Part shown: piece by piece, positions 43,201 through 58,200 of the stretch
Position numbering within the stretch: the first letter of the stretch is position 1
How the letters are laid out: each line of letters opens with the position of its first letter
Source: Linyphia triangularis
Taxonomy: Eukaryota > Arthropoda > Arachnida > Araneae > Linyphiidae
Length of the DNA: 64,000 nucleotides
Reading direction: 5' to 3'
Assembly (NCBI GenBank): GCA_963978545.1
Contig: OZ021727.1
Location: 89,434,447 to 89,498,446, forward strand
Notes under the pieces: model-generated
Seen by the model: the letters and a program-made list of their open reading frames with translations, nothing else
The model's database searches: none
Told to the model about the DNA's origin: nothing
Position numbers and translations under genes: made by a program

Positions 43201-46200
43201 GTTTGCAGTGTTTAACTCAGTAAAGTTGAACAATATATTACAAACAAATAATTTTAAAAAAAAGTATTAAATGTAGATAAATAAATAAATAAATAATTGC
43301 TCTGACTTGTATAATAAATGTATAATAGATAATAATGATAAAGAAAAGGATAAATCAGGCATAAAAATACATCAGTTAGAAGACGTCTGAACTAAAATAA
43401 CACAAAATCCTAGAATGAATCCTACTGTAAAATGTTTACAGTCAATTATATGACTGTGAGCATTTTAAAACTTAGACCGACAGACATGTGGAATGGTTAA
43501 TTTGGCTCAGTAAAGTAATTCAGAAGTTGAGTAGACAAACCAGGTCAAACGGGCAGCTCCTAAGAGCACATTCTAAACAGGTGCTAACCCAGGCAGACCA
43601 GACCTTCTCCTAGCTTTCACAGGGCACTTTGAAGATAAGAATCTAGACCACGATTTATTCCAAGCAATAGCACTCTTGTGTGATGAAACAACAAAAGAAA
43701 CAAGACTGTTGTTGGCAACATCAACCACATTATAGCAGGACAGTGACGTTAAGGCTAAGTAATACTATAACCCATAAAAACCAACTTTTTAATATAAATC
43801 CTTAATATGCATTGCCAATTTTATTATTCATTAACATAGCGCCGTTTCTGTTGTCAGCGTGTGCTTGGAGTTTGCATCGAATTTGAAATATTAAAAACAT
43901 CTCTATCAGTAATATAAATAGTAAACTACTCTTAAAAAAATTTTCAATAAAAATGAATGTGAATTTATGCACTCACATCCATATACCTTTTATTTAGTTT
44001 AATTTTATTATTTACTTATAAAAACAATTTTGACAACAGGAAAGAGTTTCTTCAATGATCGGTTAAATGCTATTTCAGTGTGATTGGATGATGGCAAGTT
44101 AGTTTATTAGTATACCGAAAAAGCAACCTTTTTTTTTTACAGTGGCAGCTCCCAAAACTTGATAGAATGCATTGTCATCGACATCAAATCAATCTGCCAA
44201 GTTTCAGCCTAATTGGATGATGGTAAGGGGATTAATTTGACCTCTGCAGATTTGCCCACCATCAACAGACATACACACCTACCCATCCAACCACAAAATC
44301 AGAGTTAATATAAAGGATTTAAAAATTAGCTTACGGTGGCAAAGAGATTACAGCAAAAACAAACACAAAAGGGTACGGCTCAACAGCCCACATTCAAACA
44401 AACCAACCGGACATGTGCTGCAACATCAAACTAAGGTAACTGGTGTTCCTAAAAAACTTAATCTGTTAAAAAACCATATATTTATAAGTATACAAGTTAT
44501 TGTGTAATGATTTTGTTCTAGTCAAGACTTTTCACTCCTCATGTACCAATACCTTCCAGTGGGAAAAAGACACATTAACCCTTTCAGTCCCAGTGATGCC
44601 AATTGGAATCACAACATTTAAGATTTTTTTCCTCCTCACCTAATACTCCCAGTGAATCCGAATCAACGTTTTTACAATCATCAAACTATTATCTGCCCCA
44701 ATATATTTTTCATTTTCACCAATATATGGCTGCACTGGTTCTGTTGATGAACGAAATGAGGCTTGTTTATATTTACTCAATTCCGAAAGAGATGCCGATA
44801 TTAATTTCATATTTTAAGTAATTTAATTTAAATAACTATTTCAAATATGTTCCTATTATTTTCAGTTATTATTATTGGTATCAGTGGGAGTTGAGTACAA
44901 CTCAACACCTTTTCCCGGCTATATTATTTATTTTAGATTCGTGCTGTTATTACCAAGTTATTGCTATTTTTTTCTAACAGTATTCCCTACGTTAAGCTAT
45001 ATTTATGTCTAATTAGAAGATTTAAATTCTATTTGATATATTTAGAAATGCCAAAGCAAAATTACTTAAGACTTGTGCGATACCTAATGCCCAACGACAC
45101 AATTTGGAATTTTAATTAAAAAATTAAACAAAAAAATTGTGCTTTCAACCCTGTTATTCTGGATACCAAATAAGTATATTTTTATAAATTTCAGATTTTT
45201 AAAATGAAAAATAAATAATTGGGACTGAAAGGGTTAAAATAAGCTATTAAATTCCACTTATTTATCTTAACAACCCATTTACTATCCCAATATTTTAACA
45301 AATAAAAGTAGCACCTAAATCTGCCACATACTTATTTATTCAAAACATTTTGCTATTTCAAATGTATGTAGGTTTTACATTGAATAGGTTTTGCAGCTTT
45401 GGGTGTAATAAATAATGAGTTCTATAATAATATTTATTGATGCTTCACTAACCAGGTATTTTAGAAGCCCATAAAGACATCACAATCTCAGTTGACTGTT
45501 GCTTGATTTCTGGTTCATCATCGATCAGCAAATACACAAGGCATTGCCATAACTTTGCAGAGCTGTCACCTAAATGACAATTGAAGGCAATGAAAAATTC
45601 ATATTGTAAAAATTGCATGCATAAAAACTAAACTTGTGTATAAGTTAGTACAAGTTTACATGTAAGGAAGCAAAGCAGAAGACAGTACACATGGATGGAT
45701 ATTTAATAACAATAAAATTAAATACATGACTCTTTACCAGGTTTTTATCTTTGAAGGTCAGGTGAAAACATTGCTTTTGTTTTCAATTCAATAACTTATA
45801 AATCAAAAAAAAAAAAAAAAAAAAAAAAAAAATTACCTGGTCAGTTGAAATTATCGGTCTTACTACTATTATTGCAAATTTAAATTATTTTAGCATTTTC
45901 ATCGTATATATTGTTACGAATTTTTGTATATTTGTAGATATTTTGTAGTGTTAATTTTGTAAATAGTAAAATTTATGTACATTTCGCATAAGGCAGTACA
46001 ATAGTTCGTTGTTAAGTTGGCTTCCCAGCAATATGGGTATTGATGCTTGATAACGAGTTTTACAGAGGTATAACTCTGGGAAGCGAGTTTTAAGGAGCAG
46101 GGCATTTAACATTATGGTAATGGCAATCTCGCCAAATTGGCGAGATAGAGCCAAGTTGGCAACGGTTTTGGCAACTAATTTTTGTTGCCAAATTTGGCAA

Positions 46201-49200
46201 TAAATCGCCAAATGTCGCCAAACTTGGCGACATTTTAGGTCCCCAGGTATATGTATAGGACTTTTCGACTACGATCTGGAAAGTTCTCCAAATATCGACC
46301 TCTAGAGGTTTCAAGAAGGTTCGCAGCCTCCCCTATATAAGCCCGGCCGTGAGTGGGGTTAGTTTGTTAGTTGACTGATTTCGACTCACTGAGTTAGTTC
46401 TTAGCTGAGTCCATTAGTTGACTGGAATTACTGAGTCTCAGTGAGCAAACTGTATTGCATTGTCTTTTGCAGTGATTTAGCAGTTGTTGTCAAGTTTTTA
46501 ACTGCTGTTTTGTGCTTTATTGAGGTGAAAAGAGCTGTATTGTGTCTACAAGAACGAGAAGTTCTGGAGCTGTAAGAGAACTGTGAAGAGTTATTTTGGA
46601 ATAAATTTCTGCAAGTTTTGATCTGCTTTGGCTTCAAATCTTTCAAACCTGTCCACGCAACAATATTCTTAAAAAAAAAAAAAACTGCATTCATATGAAA
46701 TATCCAATTTAATTAAAGATAACAGAGAGAGATCAACAAAAATATCAAAATAGTATAACTCTTTCGAGCAATTTATCAACTTGTTTTATTAATTGTGTGG
46801 AATACTGACAAAACATTAAAGCAAATTGTTACTTTCAGAAATTAAAAGTTTTATGAACTACTATGATGCAAATGTTTATTTCATAACTTGTGTATGAATG
46901 AAATAATCAAAACAATAATTTAAATTGTGTTACTTTAATAACTGAATAGTATCAACATATACTCATATTTTAAAAAGAGATTTATTAGTAATGAAATATA
47001 CCTAACACTTTTAATTTCTCCACTGTCGATGGATGAAATATTGATTGGAAAGCAGAAATCGCCATTTTTCTTTTAGAAACGCAACTTTCTGGTTGAGTAC
47101 ACTCTGCGATTTTTTGCAACCATAAGTTCAAAGCTATGTAACAATCTTGATGCTGGAAAAATTAATTTTATATTGAAAGCAATACACCAAGCATTATTTC
47201 AATGAGTATAATTGAATGTAATAAGTCTTAATTAAATTTAATAACTGAATATGAACTTAAATTAAAAATTTAAATTTAGTTAATATAAGTTCATTAAGGA
47301 ACTTATATAACTCAATTTAAAAATTGAAATAATGTATTTAAATTTAACTGCTGTATGCAGTCTGACAGACCGCAAGTCATTTTTTTTATAGAATGCTTCC
47401 GCCCCAAAAAATATTTCCACTTTGACTTTTATTTTTATGATACTATGTTTTTTAAATTTAAAAATAATGCTCATAAATTTGTTTGGTGCAGTATAGACAA
47501 TGTGTTGCCCTTGCACCAAAAATATCAAACCACACAACTACAGCAGATAAAGTTTAACAATTGAAACTTAAAATATTTTAAAATACAGTGATATTGTCTG
47601 GTTCCAGAGATTTTGCAGCATCGAAAATTACCAATTTCGAGCTAAGTAACATAATTTTGGAGCAGTCAAATATTCAAATTTAACCCATTGACGATCATGC
47701 ACGTATATACATGACAAAGGATCCCCAGTTTTTCCAGCAATACACAACATTTTTAAATTTATAAATAAAATTGAAAATAAAATATTTTTTAGATATTTTT
47801 GTTAGGATGATAGTCTATAACCTATCTAAAACAAAATAAATAAAAAATAATTTAAACAAATTATGTATTTGAATTAGAAATATAATTTAAAAATTATTGC
47901 AAGGAAAACAACTGGAGAATTTCGCCCATTCCCATGACTGTCAGTGGGCTAAGCAATATTGGCCAATTTTGGAACCAAACATGTGACAAAGCAAACACTT
48001 ATATGAAAGCACATTATTTGTTTTTTCTAATAAGCAACTTAGCAGAGCCTTTGTCTGAAGAACTGACAAACAAAACAAAACATGTCCCCTAACTAGTTTC
48101 TCACACGAAGAAAACAAAATTGAGTTTTAGGAAGATGAAAAATATATTTTAAAAAAATTTATATCGTTCGGGTATTGAACAAGTCTGATTTCGTTCGCGA
48201 GGTCCCTGTACAAAATACTGCAAAATAAAAATATTTAAGCAGTCAAAATGTGAATGAAAATCAATGCATCTATTTCTTTCTTTTGGTTTAGCTAATTATT
48301 GATAAATATTTTGGTTAACATTTGCAATTATAATAATATAACTCATAAAAAAGTTTTTAATATAAATCCTTTATATGCATTAATAAAGCACCGTTTCTGT
48401 AGCCAGCTTGTGATTGGAGTTGGCATCTAATTTTAAATATTAAAAACATTTCTATTAGCAAAATATGCGGTAAGCTACTTTTCAAAATTTATTAATTAAA
48501 AATGAATAGGAATTTATACACTCACATCTAAATATCTTTTATTTATTCTGATTGAAACAATTTCATTATTTCTTTATTAAAACAATTTTATTATTTATTT
48601 ATTAAAACAATTTTATTATTTCTTTATTAAAACAATTTTATTATTTATTCATTAAAACAATTTTATTATTTATTTATTAAAACAATTTTATAACTTATTT
48701 ATTTATTTATTAAAACAATTTTATTACTTATTTATTTATTAAAACAATTTTATAACTTATTTATTTATTTATTAAAACAATTTTATTACTTATTTATTTA
48801 TTTATTAAAACAATTTTATTATTTATTTATTTCAACAATTTTATTTATTTACTAAAACTATTTTATTATTTATTTTTTAAAACAATTTTATTTATTTTTT
48901 AAAACAATTTTATTTATTTATTAAAACAGTTTTATTATTTATTTATTAAAACAAATTTAATATTTATTAAAACAATTTTAATATTTTTTAAAACAATTTT
49001 ATTATTTATTAAAACAATTTTATTATTTATTAAACAATTTTATCATTTATTTGTTTATTAAAACAATTTTGGTAACACAAAAGAGTTTCTTCAAAGATCG
49101 GTTAAATGCTATTTCGATGGGATTGAATGACAGCAAGTTCCTTTATTAGTATTGTATGAAAGGGGCATTTTAGTGACAGTGACAACCGCTAAAATTTGAC

Positions 49201-52200
49201 AGAATGCATTATCATCGACTTCAAATCTATCTGCCAAGTTTCAGCCCAATTGGGTGACGGAAAGGGTTTTCCTTCTGCTTCTTATTATCAACAACTATGA
49301 GGACTAAGGCACCCTCTTCTTCTTTTAAGCATTTTGTACCAACCCTATATCCAGTACAGATCAGTAGTGGGCAGAACTGCACAAGATGTAAGCACACACT
49401 CTCCCGTGAGAGGGAGTACGCAAGTCTACCTATAACCACCAAAGAGTTCATTTCTACCTCTTTTCAGTAGCTATTCGGTAGATGGCAGCGCTAACAACCG
49501 TATGTGGAACTGCCTAATTTAGAGACATGACCAAGCAGATGGCTTGGCTTTGCCAACCCCAGAGGTATTGATTTGTATGGGAACTCGGAGGACTTTGCGG
49601 CCACGACTGATTTAAAGTGCCCCAGTCATCATTAGAGAACACTGCAGTCTTTAGTCGGTCCCAGGCCCAAACTCGCAACCTTCTGGTTGCGAGAACGATA
49701 CTCCCCTGACTGGATTAAGCGGCCCTAAGGGTGATAAATAGGCCTCGGCAGATTTGCCCCCCATTGACATACCCAACGACATACACACATACAATCTAAG
49801 TTAATATACAGGATTTAAATATTTAGCAGTTCTGAAGCATTTTGTAAGGAAATTAGTGTTTCGGAGCAATTTGATATGTATATTAGTACATGGGTGCCCC
49901 CAGGAGGGTGCAAGGAGGTGCACTTGCACCCCCCTGGCTCTTGAAATTTTTTAAAAAATGAAGGAAAAGCTGTAAATTCCAAGATAAAAAAAAAGCACAT
50001 ATGCTGTTTATACTTTTATGTTACAAGGAGCATTTTTTTCTTCCATTAATTTAGTCTTTTGTTTCTTTCCTGTGTCGTTTTTTATAGCTACTTGCGTGAC
50101 GATTTTCTGGCACTTGTTGTCGATTATTATTAGAGGCTGATGAGCAGAAGTATTTATTCCTTTTATTGTATAATCATTTCCTAAGTAGTTCTCAAAATTC
50201 TAGGAAAATGTTTTATTTTTTAAGTCATCAGATATACTGTCTTGAAATCTATTTTTAGAATTCAATTAAACATATTGCAATACTGCCTTCGTGTTTCATT
50301 TTGAATTTTTTTTGTTCATTATATCCGAAACTTGTAAAAAATAAAAAAATAAAAATTCTCTTCTGTATTTTGGCATCTTTGTGTTCCTATATACTAAACA
50401 CTATCTCTTGAATGCCGTGAGATCTAGTTGCATGATAAAGAAAATCGCTAAAAATTCATATTTTAAGATTTTTACTATTTTGTATTTTTTTCTCTTTAAC
50501 AGGGTTGCGCTTTCAAAATATATACCATGAATTTTAACTATTCTCAAAGAGTATAATTTATTATGCCTAATTATTAATTATTATTTCTAAAAACAATTGA
50601 CAATTTTGATAAAAATCTAGTCTTTCACCCCCTTGCAAATATTCTTGGGGGCGCCCATGTATTAGAAATTCAAAGAAAATATACAGCACTTATAAAAGCA
50701 GAAAAAATATATAATTGCTCATAATTTCCTTGAACTGCAATAGTTAGTACAATTTATACGTGTAGGATTAGAACACCCTTCTCCCCTTTTTGACCTATAA
50801 TCCTACAATCACAATGTAATCTAACGTGCGATAAAAGAAAGAGACAATGGCTCAGTCGAGAAAAGCTTGCATTGACAGGCAATGTAACACTGCCAGCGTA
50901 AAGCTGTTATGAGCATTCAATAAAAAATCAAGAAACCATTAAACTTGCCTCTTTACTTACTTCTGGTACAGAACATTTCCACGTAGATGTTTTCCCGCTT
51001 TGCAGACATCCACAGATCTTCAAGGAAATTTGAGTTGCAAATAACATAAGTTGATTGGAAACATCATCTCTATGCAATAATTTAAAAGAAAATTTAGTAC
51101 GTTTTCACATAAGGTTATGGAATTAGAGATTATAAAAAATTGGCCATTGTTCAATAAACAGGGTGGCCACAAAATTCAGAAAAAAAAGTTCCCTGATAAT
51201 TCCCTGATTTCCCTGACAGATTTCTACAAAATTCCCTGATTTTAGGGCAAACTTTTTTCCAAATTTCTTAGGTTTTCCAGATGTCTAGACACCCTGATTA
51301 AATAGAACATGTATTCTAAAGAGAAAATGTGCAATTTTTTAAAAAATAGTTTTGCTGGTTATAAAAAGTTTAAATTATTCAGTAACGTTAAACTTCTAAC
51401 GATTACCACCACAAATCTCCATGTAAATAGCGTCAAAATATGTATGAACATGCCTTAAACAATACAAAATTTAACTGATTTTCATGATATTTTAAAAAGT
51501 TCCCTGACATTTCCCTGATTTTTTCCAGAATCAGAAAGCTCCCAGACATTTCCCTGATTTCCAGGTTTTCCCGGTTCTGTGGCCACTCTGATTAATAAAA
51601 ATTGCACTGATCAAAAAAATAAAATATATATAGTTTACCTTTTGCAATCATTCAACTGTGTTAGAACATACTCTAATCTCTGGAGGGAAAAAAAATATTG
51701 CATAATTGAAGAATTGAAAATATGAATTAGGCAAACGACAGAAAAATATTTAAATTTTCATAAAGAAATCAAATATTATTACTTGGCAATGACATAAACT
51801 TTTCTTTGCTTCAATGAAGTCCCAGGGTGATTCGACCGCCAAAGGCATCAAACTCAAAAGTTGATAAACCTTTAGAAAAATTTAAAATAATCCCAATAAA
51901 TCAAGTAGTATAAATATTCATACAAATAAAGATAAGCAGTTTGATAAACATAATTTTAAACATTAATTTTTTTTTTTTCTCTTTCATGGTTCATACACTT
52001 GAAGAACACAGTTCAAAGACTGTACAAGTACTTTTCAAGGATGCATTATCAACTCAAGGAACATTAAACATATTCGAAAAATATTTATTGACAAACGTTG
52101 TATGTTCAAATCGAGTAAATACATTTTTTTTTTTTTTTTTTTTTTTTATAGATACACAATGGGAAAACTTAAATTTTCCCTATTGATTGAGCTATTGAAG

Positions 52201-55200
52201 CTATTTGGCATAGCTAAATTCGAAGAATTTTACTCACTTTGTTGACCAAAAATTTTTAAGAGGCTATATTTTTTTTTAGAAAATAAAAAATAAAATTCAA
52301 GCACGCACTATACACATACTTAAAAAAATTCACAGTTTCCAAGCCCTTGAAAATGAAAGTTTTTTCAAGCACTTTTCAAGTTTTTTTCAAAAAATCTACT
52401 AACCATGTCTCTATAGAAGTATAACAGCTGAACTAATGTAGATTTTTCACTAAAATTCCATACTTAGCTCGAATTGATAAAAATTGTATAGGAAAAAGAA
52501 AGATTTTAATTGTGATTTATTACAAAATTACCATACTTAAGCAGCAGATTTTTCACAAGTAGAGAATCTTTGAAAATAAAAGTGTTTTGTTAATTGTTAA
52601 ATAAGAGACATTGAAACATTTTAGAATATTTTTCTTTTAAATCCATCTTTTAGATTTAAGTACACATTTCCATATGTGGGCATGTTGAATAGGCATTATA
52701 ATTCTGACTGAAGAGCAAAAAGGAAAGGAGAACAAAATTTGGAATAATATAAAGTCTTTTTGACATTTATAAAAGTCACCTACTCGTATAAAGTCTTTCG
52801 GTATTTTTAAAAAGTCTATATACTACTCCTATCAAGGGTTTCGGACAGACTTTATAGGAGTAGTGTAACAAGGCTCCCACTTAAATCACAGAATGAAAAT
52901 CAATGACTTTTAAGCACTTAAATAATGTTTTTAAGGACCTTTGGAAAATTAGTTTTCATTCATCATGTTTGGGTATAAATTTTTAATAAAGTATATTCGA
53001 CCAAAACATTTACAAGTCGATAGATCATGCATAACACAAGTATGTCAGGGAATTTGGATACGGTGCAGATAATTGGCCATCACACGGGAATAGCAAGTCC
53101 GAGTTATATTTTAATAAACGTTACAGTTGGGTACACAACATCTGCAAAAATTAAGGACTTTTAAGGAACTCTAAGCATTTTCAATGCCTTTTAAGCACCT
53201 CTAAGCATTTTCAAGGCCTTGAAAACAAGTTTAAAAATATTAAGCACTTTTAATGACTTTCAATGACAGTGGGAACCCTGGTAAAATCTTTTTCTGAAAG
53301 AGACATGCAATGATTGGCAATTTCAGAATAAAAGGTTAAAATTTTTCTAACTATGTCACATTTTCAAAACAGCTTATATATTCACTTATTTTTAATTTGG
53401 CAAGTTATTAACAATATCATAGTAAAATAAAATACGTTAATTATCCTCAATACGACTATATTATTGTTTTGCAATACTGAACATCGACGAGATTAAAAAA
53501 ATGTGCTTACTTCAACTTTAAAAATTGTCAAAATGAAAAAGTTTTTAGCCATTTGGTTAAAAATGGGTGTTTTGGTAGGGTGTTTAGAGTAGGTGAATGA
53601 AGAAATGGTGTTAGGTGAACGTTATAAATGGTGAATTGGAAAATGTTTGGTGCAGAAATAACATCCTTATACACAGATTATGAACAATAATGCATATTTT
53701 ATCAACATGTTTTCCGAAGTTAAATTTCTTTGGAATTAACTTAACTTTATAATAATAATGACAGGTTTCATACTCATTTTTAGAAAAAAAAATATCTGAA
53801 ATTTCCCCGAGTTTTCCAAAGCCACATTTTCCTATCGCGGGCTTAATTATTTTTAGCCCCATTAATATAGTCAAACCTTGATTCCAGAAATTCTTACGAT
53901 AATTTGAAAAAAGTCTTCTCTTTAAGAATAACTTTCTGAAAGTCTATGTTATCAAATAATCCTGCAACTTCAATTCCTCGAGTTAGGGTAAAACAAATAG
54001 CACTGAAGAGTAGGATTTTTTTTCCCAGAGTAACAACGACTTTTTCCAGGTTTTAAGGGGAATTTTTCTTTTTTCCCTTAGAATTCCCTGAAATTTTAAG
54101 GCTGATTTATTTTCTCTGAGTATTCCAGGTTTCCCCTGTTCTCCCTAAGGCGTATGAACCTTGAATGAAACAAAAATTGAGCATCCACTTACAGTTTACT
54201 GCTTTTTTCTAGTAAAGACAATCTACTAAAAGTCAAGCATATTCCCTTCCAATATTTTTTTTTAATGAGGAATTACAATATGAGGAATTCACAATAGTGA
54301 CTCATTGTGAATTTTGAATTTCACCCATAAAAATATTTAAAAAAGGCTATAAAGCGGGTGATAACCAGGAACGAAGCCAGAGATTTTTTTCGGGGGGCAT
54401 ATGAAATTATAACTCAACAAATCATAAATTTTTTTGTATCATTAATGGCGAATCTATTTAATTACAGGTATCCTTTTCCACGTATGATTCGAATGAAAAA
54501 TATTTAAAATAAAGTTACCAATTAAACAAAAAATTCCATGGTTTTTGCGATCTAATAACAAACTGGAAAATTTCGGGAGGGGATACATCCCTCCCCCTGG
54601 CAATGCGCCTGGTGATAACATAATACTCTTGGGGGCAAAATCTCAGCTACAACTATATATATTATGGGTACTATCCAGAAAACAAATATATCAAAGGGTC
54701 TTAGAAAGATAATGAAAACACTTATAGAACATTTTTAAACAATTTTTTTATTCTGAAATATTTCTTTTGAATCCTAATACTACTTCCAAAACCAAAAACA
54801 TTCCCTGAAAATTGAGAATTTTTTTTAGAACAGAACTTCCATGTTGTGCCACTACATTGCACTATAACATAACATTAGAGATTTTGCACCATTTATTAGA
54901 GTTGGTTAAAATATACTTGTAGCGGGGTGTGCTAACGAGGAGTCATACCCGGGACTCCTAGATATGAAGACAGGTGCGCTAACCACTAGGCAAAAGTGAC
55001 CACTAGTGCCTGGGTTTTGTATCAGTCATTTGAACACAAGACCACCACATAGCCCCTTCCCAGTGAGTTGTGAACGATTGAGTTGCATGTGGCAGCGAGT
55101 CGCCAGAGGTTGCTTATTATGTAGCAGTGAGTCGCCAGAGATGCTGAGGTGGTTGTGTGGAGATCGTGCAGTAGATGGTGCCACTGATGTGTTCGAAAAT

Positions 55201-58200
55201 TGGAATCACCAATGTAGCAGGGTGCGCTAACGGGGAGTCAAATCCGGAACTCCTAGATCAGAAGATAGGCATGTTAACCACTAAGCAAAAGTGACCACTA
55301 ATGCCTAGGTGTTGTATCTGTCATTTGTAACCACCACATATCTATTGCTAGCTGTTGTGTCCTGAAACTGAATGATTTGGTGAAGTATCTTAAGGTCACT
55401 TTGAGATAGGTTCCAAGGGTTCCACTCACAGACCCTTTGCTTTTGAAAATTAAAAGTGTCTGAAAGTGGTGAAATTCAAAGGAACAAATGCCATGAAATA
55501 TAATTAATGAAAATCGTTCAATAGTATTAATAATTATTAAAACATTCAAATTTTTTTTTTTTTTTTTTTTTTTTTAAAAATCAAGGCTAGAATAAAAATT
55601 TTAATCAACTTGCATGATCGTGCGAGTGATTTTGCCTGTCCCTATACTTTCATGTTTGGTTTCAATAAAAAACTAGGATGGTGGAACATTGCACAACTTT
55701 CAATTACACTATAATACTGACGTAGATTTGTGTCATTTACTGTTCATATATTTTCATCCTTCATTTAGAATAAATGGCCAGTTTGGCGATATTTTTTGTG
55801 ATAATTCTTGTATGGGTCTAAAAAAAAAAAAATCGCCATAATGGTGATTTTGGCGATATACTTTTCGATAATCCTTTTATTATCTTTTATTATAAGCAAA
55901 ACTGAGAGGAGAAGAAAAACGATCGTTAATGAGGTATACTCAAGGAAAGAGAACTCTGTGTTGAAGGCAATTCATTTTTCAACTTTTGACGCCATTAAAA
56001 CATTTTTACGGGAATATCGGAGGTGGGGATGTTTAGAACATTTTAAGAGGCATTACCACAGCGATTTTTATCAAAATCATTAGAGCCGTTTTTTAGCAAT
56101 AATTGAAAAACATGATTTGTCAATGGCAGCCCTTATGCGCATGTGCGATTTTGACGAAAACCTTTATGGTAGATCCCATGGCCGCCACTAACCCTCATGC
56201 CAAATTTGAACATCATAGGTTAATTTGTTCGAGAATTATGCTGACCACAGACAGACATTTTTTCTAGATAACTTTTTTGAAATCAGGATGTTCCAAAACG
56301 TGGAGAAATGCAAAAAAAAAAAATCAAAATTTTTTTTTGACCAAATGCTATACTTTCATTACCCTATGTATATACACATATGGATAATGGAATGTAAAAA
56401 AATGTGTGATTGTTGTAATTTTTCACTATATTCAGACATAATTTAGTACTTTATGGCAATAGATAGTGAAAAAATTAGTCCTTGACAGTAATTAGTACTT
56501 CAAATCTATACAATAGTCTTCTACAAAAGTAGAGAAAGTTGGGGTTGAAAAGAAGTTGAAATCTATTTTGCTTCAGGTAATATATTATCCATTAGCTTTG
56601 GGAAATATAGTTTCTGATATAAGCTGGATAAAAGAGATCTATTAAAAGTCAATGAAAATAGTAAAGTAATACTTACTATGCCTAGACATGATGAATTATT
56701 TATCTTCTTTGGCAACATAGAAATCACAAGCACAGTTAATGTTTTATCATGTTGGAGCTTATCATTATCCATCTTGCATCCTTGAATAGAGGCACAAACC
56801 CGGGCATTGAACAAACTTGAAAAAAATACAGGATACATTGAACAGTCTACATAGGTTTCATCGAGAACTTCGCTCCTTCCAAACAGACAGACAAGGAAGT
56901 ATATGATTGTGCAATGAAGAGATTCGTAAGGAGTGTCCAAAAAGTCCTCAAATAGATCTGTAAGGCACTTGTATTTTTCGTCAATCTTTGGTAATAGTTT
57001 ATGCATCTGATTCTTCTCCATTTGTATAAGAGAAAGCATAGACACAACAATTCCTGTACAGAGGAACTGCTCTTTGTCTGGTTTCGATGAAGTTGTCTTT
57101 ACTTCTGATAGAATGTTGGATACAAGCTGCACTGTTAAATTAGGATCTAAAAGGAGAGAGGATGCATTTTTTTAATACAATTTCAGTGTCGAATATGAAT
57201 GAATTTTAAGTAGACTTAGTTAGTCTTTTAATTTTTATTCATAAGAGTTGTTAGTAATTCTATTTAAATAAATAAAAAAAAAATTATAATTGTTAGTAAA
57301 TTGTAATAACAGGGTGGCCACAAAATTCAGGAAAAAAAGTTCCCTGATAATTCCCTGACCGATTTCTAAAAAATTCCCTGATTTTAGAGCAAACTTTTTT
57401 TCAAATTTGCCCAATTTTCTTAGTTTTCCCAGATGTCTAGACACCCTGATCAAATAGAACATGTATGCTAAAGAGATAATATACAAACTTTTTAAAAATA
57501 GTTTTGCTGATAATGAAAAGTTTAAATTATTCCATAACATTAAATTTCTAATGGCTTACCACCAGAAATCTCTGGGTAAATAGCACCAAAATATGGATGA
57601 ACATACCTTAAACGATACAACATTTCCCTGATTTTCATGAAATTTTAAAAAGTTCCCTGACATTTCCCTGATTTTTTCCAGAATCAGAAAGCTCCCTGAC
57701 ATTTCAATGATTTCCAGGTTTTCCCGGTTCTGTGGTCACTATAATATGAATGAATTTTAAGTAGACTTATTTAGTCTTTTAATTTTTATTCATAAGAGTT
57801 GTTAGTAATTCTATTTAAATAAACTTTTTTTTTTTTTTTTTTTTTTTTATAATTGTTAGTAAATTGTAATAAATATAGACATCAGGTATACCTTGAAAAA
57901 TATCTTGTTTATAAAAAGATAATACAAATAAAATTTTGAAAAAACTTTAATTTGTAGGATCTCTAATTAATACAATATTGAATCCTATAGAAGTAGTTTT
58001 AACTTGTAATATAATTTTTTCAAATAAATTATCTCAAAAGTGAAAGTATAGTGAGACAGTTTTTCAAATAACCATCAATTACTAGAATGTATAATGTATT
58101 ACCCAAAGTAGTATTTATGGTCATTGAACATAAAACTATTTCCAAGTAAGCAGCTCTTGCGGTGTAACACATATAGAGACTAGAAATAGAATAAAAATGC

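Noticed and set aside
56563..56676. Extension of the large THADA exon beyond 56677
   Set aside because: Consensus GTAAGT at 56676 and phase-0 match to the exon at 51869; the extra frame is intron.
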